The notes under the pieces: generated by a model
Seen by the model: only the letters and a program-made list of their open reading frames with translations
Told to the model about the DNA's origin: nothing
Databases searched by the model: none
Source of the DNA: Kiritimatiellia bacterium
GTDB lineage: Bacteria > Verrucomicrobiota > Kiritimatiellia > CAIQIC01 > JAGNIJ01
DNA length: 63,020 nt
NCBI GenBank assembly: GCA_018001225.1
Contig: JAGNIJ010000025.1
Location: 1 to 63,020 of the forward strand
Direction of reading: 5' to 3'
Position numbers and translations under genes: made by a program
Shown: piece after piece, positions 16,356 to 25,965 of the stretch
How the letters are laid out: every line of letters begins with the position of its first letter
Position numbering within the stretch: the first letter of the stretch is position 1

Positions 16356-19300
16356 CTACGGCGCGATTTCCGCCTGGACCCGGTAGAAGTACGGCGTCGG
16401 GTTCGTGGCGGTGGTGTCGTTGTACGTGTTCACCGGCGGATCGGCGTCGATGCCGCTGTCCAGCTCGGAGAACCCGGCGACCAGGTCGGTGGCACGGTCC
16501 AGCCGGTAGACGCGGCCCGCCAGCGACGGCCAACTGACCTGCAGGCCCACGGCCGGCACGCCGGCGGGACTGACCTTCCAGAAGGCCTCCGGGTTGTTCG
16601 GATCAAGGCCGGCGATGTAGGTCTCCATGACCGTGTTGACCCCGTTGGCGGACATGGCCCCGGCGTTGGCGTTGGTCGGCCCGAGGAAATGCTCGGTCTC
16701 CCAATCGTTCGGGATGCCGTCGCCGTCGATGTCCGGATCGTCCGGGTTGCCCTCGCGCGTGATGGTGACCGAGTCGCTGATCGGCGTCGTGCCGGTCGAC
16801 GCGCGGGTCACCCGCATGTCGCCCAGGTAGAGGTTGTATTCCCAACCCCCGCCGGATCGCCAGTTCCAGGATTTGAACTTGCTGATGGACGTCCCGGCGT
16901 GAGCCAGCACGCCGGTCCGCACCGTGGCGCCCACCGTGAGGCGGTACGTGTCGGCGCCGGTCAACTCGAACGTGATATTCAAGCCGTCGCCGGTCCACGG
17001 GATGGCGGTATGACGGCTGGCTATGCTGTCGTTGATGACATAGTTCGTCCCGCCGCCTATGAACATGAATTCGAACCGGTTTCCGTTGGTGGAGTTCTGC
17101 AGGGCAAAGCCCACGGAGCCCTCGGGGCTGGAGCTGATCCAGTTGTTGTCCCAGCGCAGGCTGAACGAATCGCCCACGGCCAATGCGCTGTTGAAGTTCC
17201 GGATGGCGTCCGACGCCGAGTCGGTGTGCGCCCACATGCCCCAGCCCACGGCGTCCACGCTCATATTGGTCCCGTCGGCCAGCGTCGAGCGGAAGTGGCC
17301 GGCGTTGGCGCCGGCGGTCAGCGACCAGGCCCCGAGGCCCGAGCCGCCGTTCGAGTTGTTGGTCCAGCCGGCGTTGTAGGACGCGTTGGTCGGGTTGTCC
17401 CAGGCCACGGTCTCCAGCGCGGAGGAGGTGTAGGCCCCGCTGACGGCGATGACGTTGGCGCCGGTGGCCAGCGGAATGTCCGCGATGCTCCACGCGCCGG
17501 CCGTGGGAACGCTGCCCGTGGCGCCGGTCGCCTGGTTGGTCCAACTCAACTGGCCGGCCAGGTTGCCGTACGCCTTGCCCTTGAGCGTGTAGGTGGTCAC
17601 GCCATTCGTCACCTGGAGGTCCGCCGGCGGATTGGTGATGGCCAGGTCGTAGCAGTTCACGTAGGCCCAGTAATCGGCCGTGTTGTTGTTGGCCCAGAAC
17701 TCGTTGGTGGCCGCATCGAACGCCACGACGGCATAGCGGACGGTCGAGCAGGCCGGGTACGCGCCGAGGTTGCAGGTCCACCAGTTGCGGTTGTTGGCCG
17801 GCCCGGCGTTGCTGCCGCCGTACGTCAGGCCCTTGTTGGTCCACGCGCCGCCGTTGACCTGGTACGCCACGGAGCCGGTGACCGCCAGGAAGAGCGGGGC
17901 GGTTTCCACGTACACCACGATGGCGTCGCTGGGCGTGATGTACCCGTTGCCCGGGGTGTGGTTCACGTTATGCAGGGTCACGCTGGGGCAGTTCACTTCC
18001 GCCAGGTAGTTGGCGTCGTTATTGCTGTCCCACTCCTCCCGGCTTTCCGAATCGCGCACGACGACGGAATACCGGATCGTCTTGCAGGCGGCGAACTGGC
18101 CGAGGTTGCAGGTCCAGGTGTCGTTGTTGCCGGCCGCGGCACCCTTGACCAGGGCCTTGTTGCTCCAGGTCACGCCGCCGTCGGCGGAGTAGACCACGTC
18201 GCCCGTCACGCCCACGTTGGTGGGATAGGACTCGGTGTAGACCACGATGCTCGAGGAGGACTCGATCGCCCCATTGGTCGGGCTGTGGCTCGTGTTGCCC
18301 ACCCACTGGACATCCGACTCGTCGTCGTCCTGCCCGTGTTCCTCCAGCTTGAGCATCTGGACGAACGCCGTCGCGGGGTTGGCGTTGCCGTCGGCCGGCA
18401 TGTTGATGTAGATGCCGTTGTTGATCAGCTCCTGGCCCGTCTTGCCCGGAGCGGCCCAGAGGTAGGCGTCGGGATCGTCGGCGCAGAGGTTCTTGATGTT
18501 GTAGTAGCGGGTCGGGTCCAGGTAGATCGCCGTCACCTCGGCGAGGTTGAACGTGCCGGACTGTCCCGTCCACGGCGTCAGGTTGACGAACGAGAGCACG
18601 ACGTTCTGGTGCGCGGGATCCCAGCCGCGCTTCGTTCCCTCGTACTTCAGCACGGAGAAGATCTGCTCGTGAGTGCCCGCCCCGCCGGTGCGGTTGAGGT
18701 ACCACTGGTCGTGCAGGCGGGAGGCGATGTTGCGCTGGCGGCCCTTGTTCACGCGGCTGTAGGCGCCCTGCAGGACGTTGTCCCGGTTGTGCCACAGCGT
18801 CAGCATATTGTGCCAGATCAGGATATTGGGGATCCACCGGTCGAACTGGTTGCGGAACTGCGAGAAGCCCCAGTGGTCCGTGTAGCCCAGTTCCTGGCCC
18901 TGGTACATCTGCGGCGCCCCGTCCACCACCGCGCCCACCGCGTAACGCGAAAACGCGTACCACTTGTCGGCCGGAGCGCTCTGGTCGTGGTTGATCAGCC
19001 CGCGCATGATGCCCGCATAGCCGTAGTCGGTCTTGTTGCCGTCAATGACCCCCCGCATGCCGGACGTGTTGCCGCCGCTGCCCAGCACCTGCCAGACCCA
19101 GTTCTGGTTGATGATGTCCACGTGCCGCCCGGCGCGCTTGGACACATTGCCGCCGTCCAGCGACTCGGCCATGAAGATGAAGTCCCACTTGCTCTGCCGG
19201 GTCTTGTTGATGATGTACTCCCACGCCTGCGGAGGCAGCCCCTGCGCGTAGTCGCAGCGGAAGCCGCCCAGCGCGCCGCCGGATTTCTCGATCCAGTACT

Positions 19301-20495
19301 TCCCGAAGTAGGCGAAGTACTCCACCATGCGCTTGACGTCCGCACCGGACTGGTTGGCGTCCCACCCCAGGTCCGTGTCCGTCTGCGGGTTGTACAGGGC
19401 GGGATACGTGCCCCAGAACAGGTCCGCCACGTCCGGCCACTTGCCGAAATCGCTTCGCTCCGCGGGCGCCGGGCCGATCTGGCTCGAGGAGGTCGCCGGC
19501 AGCCAGTACTGGAACAGGCTCTGATTATAGGAATATTCGCCGCACGGCAGGTCGGTGGACACGTAGCGAGAATACCACTGCGGCAGCGTGTCCTTGATCT
19601 TGGCCGCCGGATTGCCCGCCGGGTTGGCGGGATTGGCGGGGTCGCGGCCGATCTCGGCGTCCCACGAGGTATGGTTGAAGATCGTGTCGAAGAAGAAATC
19701 AAGGCCCTGGGCCTTGGCCGCCGCCGCGAAATTCGAGAAGGCCACCATCGAGGCGGCGCGGGTGTTGCCCCGGCTATGATGAGGCGCCACTTCCCACATA
19801 TTCTGGATCGAGTACGGGCTGCCGGGCTCGCTGGACACGCAGTAGTGGTCGCCGATGGGGTGGATCGGCTGGATCCACAGCGTGTTCACGCCGATCGCGG
19901 TGAAGTGGCTCAAGTTGGCATAGTTGGTCGGATTGAGGAAGTCCTCGAACGTGCTGCGGGTCCCCTCACTGTCGCCGGAGGCGTTGATGACGTTCGCCTG
20001 CAGTTCGTAGAGGATGACGTCGCGCGCCTTCTTCGGGGAGGCCACGACGGCCGTGTCCCGCACGCCGGCCCAGCGCCAGTTCGCGTCGCCGGAAACCTTG
20101 TAGCGGCAGTTCAGGCGGTAAGCGCCGGTCTTGTTGACGGTCAGCGAGGCGTACCACTTGCCGCCCTCGCCCGCGGTCATGGAGGTCGCGACGAAGTAAT
20201 TGGTACCGGCCGGATCGGGCCCGGGATCGCTCACGGAATCCTGGTCGCCCATCGACGCGCGGTCGCGGCGACTGACGTTGTGCCAGATCTGCGCCTTGGT
20301 CACGTTGGCCTCGTTCGGCCAGAAGTCCACGTACACCGTCTCCGAGTCCGTCGGCTCGTTGATGTAATAGTGCAGCGTCAGGTAATCGCCGTTGGCGCCG
20401 TTGACGGACATGTACGGCGCGGCCAGCGCGCCCGAGGCGATGCAGAGGATCGCCGCGACCAGGATCCACGGAATTCGTTTTGCACTTCTACTCAT
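16356..20495 (-). CDS. Secreted GH13 alpha-amylase-family enzyme with starch-binding-like modules
   Basis: This 1379-residue protein begins with a signal peptide (WILVAAILCIASGALA). An N-terminal beta domain (about 27-155) is shared with the other GH13 protein at 57800-60520. The barrel follows: region I DTIFNH at about 270; nucleophile Asp415 in GGFRCDYAQG; acid/base Glu444 in FIFMAESLDGG; transition-state Asp504 in LINHDQ. After it come two repeats (about 728-950) with DGGVTWSNK and NGGAWTNKG, resembling starch-binding CBM25/26. Next are an Ig-like and a lectin-like sandwich, a Ca loop DIDGDGIPNDWE near 1258, and a C-terminal beta module ending YFYRVQAEIAP. Likely role: extracellular alpha-glucan hydrolysis. 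The ATG has AAGGAG upstream. Confidence 0.88.
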   Translation of the reverse strand: MSRSAKRIPWILVAAILCIASGALAAPYMSVNGANGDYLTLHYYINEPTDSETVYVDFWPNEANVTKAQIWHNVSRRDRASMGDQDSVSDPGPDPAGTNYFVATSMTAGEGGKWYASLTVNKTGAYRLNCRYKVSGDANWRWAGVRDTAVVASPKKARDVILYELQANVINASGDSEGTRSTFEDFLNPTNYANLSHFTAIGVNTLWIQPIHPIGDHYCVSSEPGSPYSIQNMWEVAPHHSRGNTRAASMVAFSNFAAAAKAQGLDFFFDTIFNHTSWDAEIGRDPANPANPAGNPAAKIKDTLPQWYSRYVSTDLPCGEYSYNQSLFQYWLPATSSSQIGPAPAERSDFGKWPDVADLFWGTYPALYNPQTDTDLGWDANQSGADVKRMVEYFAYFGKYWIEKSGGALGGFRCDYAQGLPPQAWEYIINKTRQSKWDFIFMAESLDGGNVSKRAGRHVDIINQNWVWQVLGSGGNTSGMRGVIDGNKTDYGYAGIMRGLINHDQSAPADKWYAFSRYAVGAVVDGAPQMYQGQELGYTDHWGFSQFRNQFDRWIPNILIWHNMLTLWHNRDNVLQGAYSRVNKGRQRNIASRLHDQWYLNRTGGAGTHEQIFSVLKYEGTKRGWDPAHQNVVLSFVNLTPWTGQSGTFNLAEVTAIYLDPTRYYNIKNLCADDPDAYLWAAPGKTGQELINNGIYINMPADGNANPATAFVQMLKLEEHGQDDDESDVQWVGNTSHSPTNGAIESSSSIVVYTESYPTNVGVTGDVVYSADGGVTWSNKALVKGAAAGNNDTWTCNLGQFAACKTIRYSVVVRDSESREEWDSNNDANYLAEVNCPSVTLHNVNHTPGNGYITPSDAIVVYVETAPLFLAVTGSVAYQVNGGAWTNKGLTYGGSNAGPANNRNWWTCNLGAYPACSTVRYAVVAFDAATNEFWANNNTADYWAYVNCYDLAITNPPADLQVTNGVTTYTLKGKAYGNLAGQLSWTNQATGATGSVPTAGAWSIADIPLATGANVIAVSGAYTSSALETVAWDNPTNASYNAGWTNNSNGGSGLGAWSLTAGANAGHFRSTLADGTNMSVDAVGWGMWAHTDSASDAIRNFNSALAVGDSFSLRWDNNWISSSPEGSVGFALQNSTNGNRFEFMFIGGGTNYVINDSIASRHTAIPWTGDGLNITFELTGADTYRLTVGATVRTGVLAHAGTSISKFKSWNWRSGGGWEYNLYLGDMRVTRASTGTTPISDSVTITREGNPDDPDIDGDGIPNDWETEHFLGPTNANAGAMSANGVNTVMETYIAGLDPNNPEAFWKVSPAGVPAVGLQVSWPSLAGRVYRLDRATDLVAGFSELDSGIDADPPVNTYNDTTATNPTPYFYRVQAEIAP

Positions 20496-20528
20496 TGCGG
20501 TCTCCTTGATTGTAAGATCGCGATATAG

Positions 20529-20540
20529 TTAACCGTTTTA
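20529..20540. promoter_or_regulatory. Candidate operator upstream of GH13 gene 1
   Basis: TTAACCGTTTTA lies 34 bases upstream of the GH13 start. Closely related AT-rich sites centred on CGG/CCG occur upstream of the GH57 gene (24882-24890) and as an inverted repeat upstream of the second GH13 gene (60683-60713). A LacI-family regulator is a reasonable guess only. Confidence 0.35.
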
Positions 20541-20565
20541 CCAAAATCTGTATAGAGCTTTTTTT

Positions 20566-20640
20566 CCTCCGCCGACAGAGCGGCGGAACTACCACAGTCC
20601 ATCGGTTGCGTTGCTGTAGCTCCGGCGCTCCGCCGCCGGA
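20566..20640. repeat. Inverted pair of GTAG-type REP hairpins
   Basis: Two REP copies face each other: one at 20566-20592 with stem TCCGCCG / CGGCGGA and terminal CTAC, and one at 20615-20640 headed TGTAG with stem CTCCGGCG / CGCCGGAG. They fill the gap between the GH57 stop and the GH13 promoter region. They could serve as a transcription barrier after the GH57 gene. Confidence 0.8.
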
Positions 20641-20675
20641 GATGTTGAGCATATTACATTCTAATTAACAAGTGG

Positions 20676-23600
20676 TTACGGCGAAAGCAACTTAACCCGA
20701 TAGTGCCGCCCCCCGCTCGCCGGCAGCGGCAGGTTATGCGTGGCCGACCGGTTGGTCTCCACGCCCTCCGCCGCCGTCTCGGTCACTTCCTGGAATTGCA
20801 CGAACCCGCCTTCCGCGTCCAGCAGGTTGGTCGAAACCTGCAGGCTGTACACCCGGCCGCCCACGCTGATCCAGTTGATCTGCGGATACTGGCCGTTGAG
20901 CACAAGGCCATTGCGGAGGATGAGGCCGGAGTCCGGGTCCGTCGGATCGGTCCCCAACCGGTACTCCTGCTCGTTGGTGAACCCGTCCTCGTCATCGTCA
21001 TACCCCGGCGCCGCCTCGGGATCGCCGGCCGACGGCCAGTACTGCTCCTGCCACCAGTCCGGCAGCCCGTCGCCGTTGCCGTCCGACGCGCGCACGATCC
21101 GCACCGTGTCGCCGGTGACGACCACCAGGGACTGCACCTCCTGCACCCGCAGGTCGGTCACGTAGAAGTTGCGGCCCTCGTTGTTCTCGCCGTTCACCCC
21201 GGAATTGTAGTTCCACATCCGGAACCGCCGGATCACGCTGTCCGCCTGGCTGATCAGCGTCCCGGTGAACGTGCTCGTCGCGCTCCCGTACGGATGCACG
21301 GTAAGGACATAGCCGGTGGTGTTGGTCATCCGCAAGACGACATCCAAGCCGTTCGAGGTCCACCCCAGGCCCGTGTTCCGGTCGCCCGAGCCGTCGGCCA
21401 GCGTGTAGTTGGCCTGCCCGCCCGCGAAGAGGAACCGCAGCAGATCGTTGCCCGCGTTGTTCTGGAACGCGATACCCACGCTCGAGCCGTACGGCCCCGT
21501 GCCGTCCACGCCGCCGTTCTGAAAGCGAACGGAGAAGGCCTCCCCCACGGCCACGGCGTTGCTCAAGAGACGCGCACCTTCGGCCATCTGCTGGCTGTTG
21601 GCCCAGAGGCCCCACGCGTAATTGCCGATCGCCAGCGTCGGGTTGCCCGTCTTCGTGGCGCGGAAGTGCCCGGCATTCGCGCCCTCGGTGTAGTTTGTCC
21701 AGAACCCGAAGCCCGCACCCCCGTTGTCCCCCGTTTCCCACGAGGGATCGTAAGCCGGCGCGTCCGCCGCATCCGAGGCCTTCGTCACGACCTGGCCGGA
21801 GACGTTGCTGCCGATAACGGCGATCAGGTTCGTCCCTTCGCCCACCGGGATGGAGGCGATCGTCCAGTACGTCGCGGCCGCCAGGGTTCCCGTGCCGCCG
21901 GTCAGGGCGTTGGTCCAGCGCAGGTGCCCGGCGATCCCGTCGCCCGCCGTGCCGGAGAGGCTGGCCACGGCCGTCGTGACCGTGAGCGAATCGCCCGGCG
22001 GATTGGTGATCACGACGCCCGACGGTAGGCCGGGGCAATCGTTGACGTTGAAGTGCCAGTCGGACTTGCTGTTGTTGTCCCAGGTTCCCGCGCCGTCGTT
22101 GAACGCCACGTCGATCTGGTACGTCCCCGCCGGCGGGTTGTACGTGTACACCCAGGTGTTGGCGTTGGACTGCGTCATGGCCGGGTTGGGCAGGATCACG
22201 CCCTGCCAACCGTTGTACCCGATGTGAATCTTGACGCTCGCCGCGTCCTTCAATTCGCCCGCGTTGGGATGGTACACGATCCGGACCGGGTTGCAGCCCG
22301 TCGGGGTCGGCGGCGCGGTCTCGGCCGTGCCCGGTCCCGTCGGCGCGTCGCAGTCGCGGATCGCCGTGTACCAGTTCGCGCCGCCGTTGCTGTCCGTCAC
22401 CGTGCCGGCGGTATTCTGGAACCACACGAGGGCGCTGGGGGCATTGTCCGGCACGCCGTTGGTGTATACCCAGAGATCGTTCCCGGCGCTGGTCATCAGC
22501 CGGTTGCTCCAGGTCGCGCCGCCGTCAAAGCTGATCTGCTGGTACACGGGGCTGACGCCCTGCAGCACGCCGCCCGTGGCGTTGTACGTCACCGCCAGCG
22601 GCGCGCAGTCCCGCGGATCGGCCGAGAACGACGCGGAGGACACCGGCCCGCCCTGCCCGTCGTCCTCGACGAACACCTGCTGGATCTCGGACTTGTGGAC
22701 GTTGCCGCGGCCATCGTACGCCTCGATGTAGTAGTCCAGCAATTTGCCCCGGAAGTTCGGCACGCTGGCGGAGGTGATCTTGGCGAAATAGTAGTCCGCG
22801 ATATGCGGCGCGGTGATGAAGTAATCGATCTGCCCGTTGGCCGCCGCCGCGTTGAGCGCCTCGCGTGTGTTGGGCAGCACGCGCTTGGTCATCGGCACGG
22901 TGATCCACGAGCCGACGTCGGCTCCGCCCGCGTACGTCTCGTTCTGGTTGTTGGCCATCGAGTTCGCGCCGTCGTTGTCCAGGCGCACCTTGACCGCGAT
23001 GTTGGTGATGCCGGAGACGTCGTAGGCGTGCGTCCAGATGTAGAACTCGGAGCCCATCTTCTTGAGGGACCGGGTGTCGCTCGGGATGCTGTTGAACCAG
23101 CCGAAGGTGTACCAGCCGGGATTGTAGGGGAACCGCTGCGGCTTCAGCACCGTCGGCGCCGTGAGGTCGTTGGTCAGCCGCGCGTTGACGTAGGTCTGCA
23201 GCAGGGCGATCGCGCGCGCCGAGGCCAGCGACTGCTTGACCTCGTCGTCGTTGCCGAGCCCGCCGTAGTAGTTGAACCCCGAGTCCAGCCCGCCCAGGTA
23301 CGCGTGCCACGCGCGCTCGACGATGTTCGGCGACGTGTAGGAACCGTCCCAGTCGTAGATGCACTGGATCTTCCACGGCTCGACCGTCCCGCCCTCGCCC
23401 TCCCAGATCTGCTCCGCCGTCTCGCACCAGTTCGCGCCGGACATCACCGGCGCCCAGCTCCAGAACTTCAGCGCGAAGCCCGGCGTCTCTATGTCGATCT
23501 TCGTGCCCGGAACGCAGGCCGCGAGGTTGGCGTCGTTCACCGGCGGCTCGATCCACTTCAGGAAATACGGCGAGCCGTAGTCGCTCTCCGGGAAGATCCA

Positions 23601-24860
23601 CGCGCCGTCCTCGACGTGCACGGTGTCCGCCGCCGCGCCGTGCGCGTTGACGAAGTCCTGCGGCGTGCTCTGGTGATACCCCGAGCTGCCGGACTCGTTG
23701 AAAAACTGCGGCGTCGCCTCCATCCAGGAAGAGTTTCCGCCGCCCCACGCGTTGTCGCCGTCCGTGGACGGCATGACGATCACCGGCCGGTTCGGGTCCG
23801 TGGCATGGGGCGAAATATACGACTGGATCTTGCCGATGCCCTCGTTGGCGTAGCCGTACCGGTAACTCAACTCGTCGTCCGACGGCACCACGATCAGGCT
23901 TTTCTCTGCGCCGGTCGAGGGATTGACGTACTTGACCTTGTGAAGCTGGTAGGCGAACGGCGAGACGTTCAGCGATTTCTCGCCCACGTTGCCCCCGCCG
24001 AACCACCAGCCGGTGGCCGGCGACGGGCCGAGGCGGTCCGCCCGGTTGGGCGGGCTGGAATAGATGTTGTAGGCGCCTTCCGGGTTGCCTTTCTGCGAAC
24101 CGTCCACGGTCACCGTCAGGTACGTGGGGCACGTCCGGCTCAAGTGGTGGCTGGCCACGATGGACCACTCGTAGCCCTCGTCCACCAGCACGTCCACGAT
24201 GTGGCGCGAGAAGGCCATCTCGGTCGGGAAAAAGCCCTTGGAGTGATCGCTCAAGTTGCTGTTCTTGTTCCAGGCCTTCCACCAGGCCTGCTTGAAAATC
24301 TGGAGCTCCTTGCGAAACACCTCCTTGGGCATCAGCGGCGCGAGGGAGTGATGGTAGGTGAAGCCGACGAGATCGAGCCGGCGGGAACCGGCGGGCGTGT
24401 ACCACCCGCTGGCCTGGCGGTTGCCGTCCCACCAGCCGCTGCCGTACCCGAGCTGCCCGGCCGCGCCGAGGTTGCGCACGTTGTCGATCAGCGAGCCCGA
24501 ATAGCTGATCGCAAAGCCGCCCGCGCTGTTGATATTCGCCAGCGAGTCTCGAGGCCGGCCCTGGTAGGCCGCCTTGCGGTCGTCCCATCCGAAGATATCG
24601 GTGAGATTGTTCTCGGGATGCCCGACGCTCGTGCCGTACTTCTGGCCGTCCTTCAGCACGATCGAGTCCCACGCGTACTGGATGCGCTCCGTCTGCGAGC
24701 CGTTGCCGTTCCACTCCGGCCAGTAGATCGGCTGGTGGTTGTGCCAGAAGCGGCTGACGTACACGTTGCCGTTCCCGAGGGCCGGCGCGGCCACGACCAG
24801 TAAAAGGGCCGCCATGGACCAGCAGAGAGTAATCTGTTTCGCGGCGCGCATGCTCTTCAT
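20676..24860 (-). CDS. Secreted GH57 glycoside hydrolase with starch-binding-like modules
   Basis: This 1394-residue protein has a signal peptide (LCWSMAALLLVVAAPALG). GH57 conserved regions appear in order: HNHQPIY at about 40-46; GFTYHHSLAPL near 166; nucleophile Glu214 in GFFPTEMAF; general acid Asp367 in MPSTDGDNAWGG. The family form of the last is usually DGE, here DGD. This suggests an amylopullulanase or alpha-amylase acting on alpha-glucans. Downstream are CBM25-like modules (about 725-960) with IHIGYNGWQ and FNDGAGTWDNN. Then come an Ig-like and a lectin-like domain matching those of the adjacent GH13 protein, a Ca loop (DGNGDGLPDWW) and the shared C-terminal module ending HYRVKLLSP. 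The start is supported by GGAGG six bases upstream. Confidence 0.88.
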   Translation of the reverse strand: MKSMRAAKQITLCWSMAALLLVVAAPALGNGNVYVSRFWHNHQPIYWPEWNGNGSQTERIQYAWDSIVLKDGQKYGTSVGHPENNLTDIFGWDDRKAAYQGRPRDSLANINSAGGFAISYSGSLIDNVRNLGAAGQLGYGSGWWDGNRQASGWYTPAGSRRLDLVGFTYHHSLAPLMPKEVFRKELQIFKQAWWKAWNKNSNLSDHSKGFFPTEMAFSRHIVDVLVDEGYEWSIVASHHLSRTCPTYLTVTVDGSQKGNPEGAYNIYSSPPNRADRLGPSPATGWWFGGGNVGEKSLNVSPFAYQLHKVKYVNPSTGAEKSLIVVPSDDELSYRYGYANEGIGKIQSYISPHATDPNRPVIVMPSTDGDNAWGGGNSSWMEATPQFFNESGSSGYHQSTPQDFVNAHGAAADTVHVEDGAWIFPESDYGSPYFLKWIEPPVNDANLAACVPGTKIDIETPGFALKFWSWAPVMSGANWCETAEQIWEGEGGTVEPWKIQCIYDWDGSYTSPNIVERAWHAYLGGLDSGFNYYGGLGNDDEVKQSLASARAIALLQTYVNARLTNDLTAPTVLKPQRFPYNPGWYTFGWFNSIPSDTRSLKKMGSEFYIWTHAYDVSGITNIAVKVRLDNDGANSMANNQNETYAGGADVGSWITVPMTKRVLPNTREALNAAAANGQIDYFITAPHIADYYFAKITSASVPNFRGKLLDYYIEAYDGRGNVHKSEIQQVFVEDDGQGGPVSSASFSADPRDCAPLAVTYNATGGVLQGVSPVYQQISFDGGATWSNRLMTSAGNDLWVYTNGVPDNAPSALVWFQNTAGTVTDSNGGANWYTAIRDCDAPTGPGTAETAPPTPTGCNPVRIVYHPNAGELKDAASVKIHIGYNGWQGVILPNPAMTQSNANTWVYTYNPPAGTYQIDVAFNDGAGTWDNNSKSDWHFNVNDCPGLPSGVVITNPPGDSLTVTTAVASLSGTAGDGIAGHLRWTNALTGGTGTLAAATYWTIASIPVGEGTNLIAVIGSNVSGQVVTKASDAADAPAYDPSWETGDNGGAGFGFWTNYTEGANAGHFRATKTGNPTLAIGNYAWGLWANSQQMAEGARLLSNAVAVGEAFSVRFQNGGVDGTGPYGSSVGIAFQNNAGNDLLRFLFAGGQANYTLADGSGDRNTGLGWTSNGLDVVLRMTNTTGYVLTVHPYGSATSTFTGTLISQADSVIRRFRMWNYNSGVNGENNEGRNFYVTDLRVQEVQSLVVVTGDTVRIVRASDGNGDGLPDWWQEQYWPSAGDPEAAPGYDDDEDGFTNEQEYRLGTDPTDPDSGLILRNGLVLNGQYPQINWISVGGRVYSLQVSTNLLDAEGGFVQFQEVTETAAEGVETNRSATHNLPLPASGGRHYRVKLLSP

Positions 24861-24881
24861 TGTACCTCCGGCAGCAACTAG

Positions 24882-24934
24882 TTAAAACGGACGGCCAGAA
24901 AGTTCCTTCCCCGGCTACACAAGTAAAGCGTTAC
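24882..24934. promoter_or_regulatory. Candidate operator sites upstream of the GH57 gene
   Basis: Two short sites lie 22-74 bases upstream of the GH57 start: TTAAAACGG at 24882-24890 and GTAAAGCGTTAC at 24923-24934. The second is a near-palindrome of the TAA-n-GC-n-TTA kind bound by LacI-family proteins. The first matches sites upstream of both GH13 genes. Evidence is sequence resemblance only. Confidence 0.35.
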
Positions 24935-24999
24935 ACCGGGGCGAGGAACTTGTTAAGGGCGGGTGCTGATATTGCGACGCCGAAAGTGCACGCATGCAA

Positions 25000-25056
25000 G
25001 TACAGCGGGGGCTACGACCCCGCTGCTGACCAGCAGGCTCGTAGCGCCTGCTGTAC
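25000..25056. repeat. Double hairpin with GCTACGA / TCGTAGC loops
   Basis: Outer arms GTACAGC and GCTGTAC enclose two hairpins: AGCGGGG-GCTACGA-CCCCGCT (25004-25024) and AGCAGGC-TCGTAGC-GCCTGCT (25032-25052). The loops are reverse complements of each other. The element ends four bases before the stop of the Ca-loop protein gene and may serve as its terminator. It looks like a REP pair of a third kind. Confidence 0.65.
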
Positions 25057-25060
25057 CCAC

Positions 25061-25948
25061 TTATTGCCGGCGCACCCGCCAGACTTGGAAATCGCCGGCC
25101 GGCGCGTTGGTGTGGAAATTCTCCGGCGGCGTGGACGGCAGATTGCCGGCCACGGCCGCGAACTCGCCGGTGCGCAGGCTCCCGGACGCCGACAACTCGT
25201 AGAGCGGCGCGGCGACGTTCAGCCAGCGGCTCGCCACGCTCGGCCAGGCCAGTCGCAGCTTCCCGCCGTCCATCGACTGGAGCCGGGTTACGCGCAGGTA
25301 CGAGGCGCCGTCCGTGGGATCGGTCCCGGCGCGGTACTCGTCAAGGTTGGGCACGTCATCGTCGTCGTTGTGCGCGTCCGGGTCGAGCGCCGTGCGGCTG
25401 CCGGTATAGGCCAGTTCATACCAATCCGGCTGGCCGTCGCTGTCCGTGTCCCCGTTCAGGCTGGTCAGCGCCAGGTCCTCGATCGGCAACTCGCGCAGCC
25501 CCCAGCCCGCGTCGGCGGTGAATCCGGCGTAATCCGTGGCGTTCGCGGCGTCCACGATCACCTGGTCCACGGGAATGAAGCCGCCCGGGTTGGACACCTC
25601 CACGCCGCCGCTGCCCGCGGCGGCGCCCTGAACGACGGCGCGGTCCAGCGATTCGGCCCCGCTCACGTCGCAGGCATACTTCCCGCCCGGCTCGAACTCC
25701 AGGTCGCCGGCGAACGCCAGCGCGCCCACCGCGCCGGGCGCCGCGCCCGGCGCCAGCGTGCCGGTCACCGTGGTTTGCGGGGACCGCACCGTGCCGGCCC
25801 CGCCCAGCGCGGCCGGGGCCGCGACCGTCACGCCGTCCGCCTGCCATTCCCCGTTGACCCACAACTGGCCGCCCTGGATTTGCGTTTCGGAGGCCAGGGC
25901 GGTTGTCGTCGCTACCAGCACGGCCACCATCAAGGATTGCTTTTTCAT
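25061..25948 (-). CDS. Secreted protein with Ca-binding loop and shared C-terminal module
   Basis: Starting at MKKQSLMVAVLVATTTALAS gives 295 residues with a signal peptide; the longer frame to 26011 enters a structured repeat and is rejected. After the signal, GGQLWVNGEWQADGVTV and GGAGTVRSPQTTVTG resemble the passenger-repeat segments of autotransporter-like beta proteins. A Ca-binding segment DTDSDGQPDWYELAYTG and NDDDDVPNLDEYRAGTDPTD at about 190-230 precedes the C-terminal module (LRLAWPSVASRWLN ... VWRVRRQ). This module recurs in five other secreted proteins of the window. No enzyme motif is visible. It lies downstream of the head-repeat adhesin gene and upstream of the GH57 gene. Confidence 0.65.
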   Translation of the reverse strand: MKKQSLMVAVLVATTTALASETQIQGGQLWVNGEWQADGVTVAAPAALGGAGTVRSPQTTVTGTLAPGAAPGAVGALAFAGDLEFEPGGKYACDVSGAESLDRAVVQGAAAGSGGVEVSNPGGFIPVDQVIVDAANATDYAGFTADAGWGLRELPIEDLALTSLNGDTDSDGQPDWYELAYTGSRTALDPDAHNDDDDVPNLDEYRAGTDPTDGASYLRVTRLQSMDGGKLRLAWPSVASRWLNVAAPLYELSASGSLRTGEFAAVAGNLPSTPPENFHTNAPAGDFQVWRVRRQ

Positions 25949-25965
25949 ATTCGTCGCCCCTTTTT

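Noticed and set aside
16269..20528. Open frame of 1419 codons on the plus strand opposite the GH13 gene, and similar long antisense frames opposite the other large genes
   Set aside because: They are low-complexity Arg/Val/His-rich shadows produced by GC-rich codon bias; no domain or ribosome binding site supports them, while the minus-strand frames have catalytic motifs.
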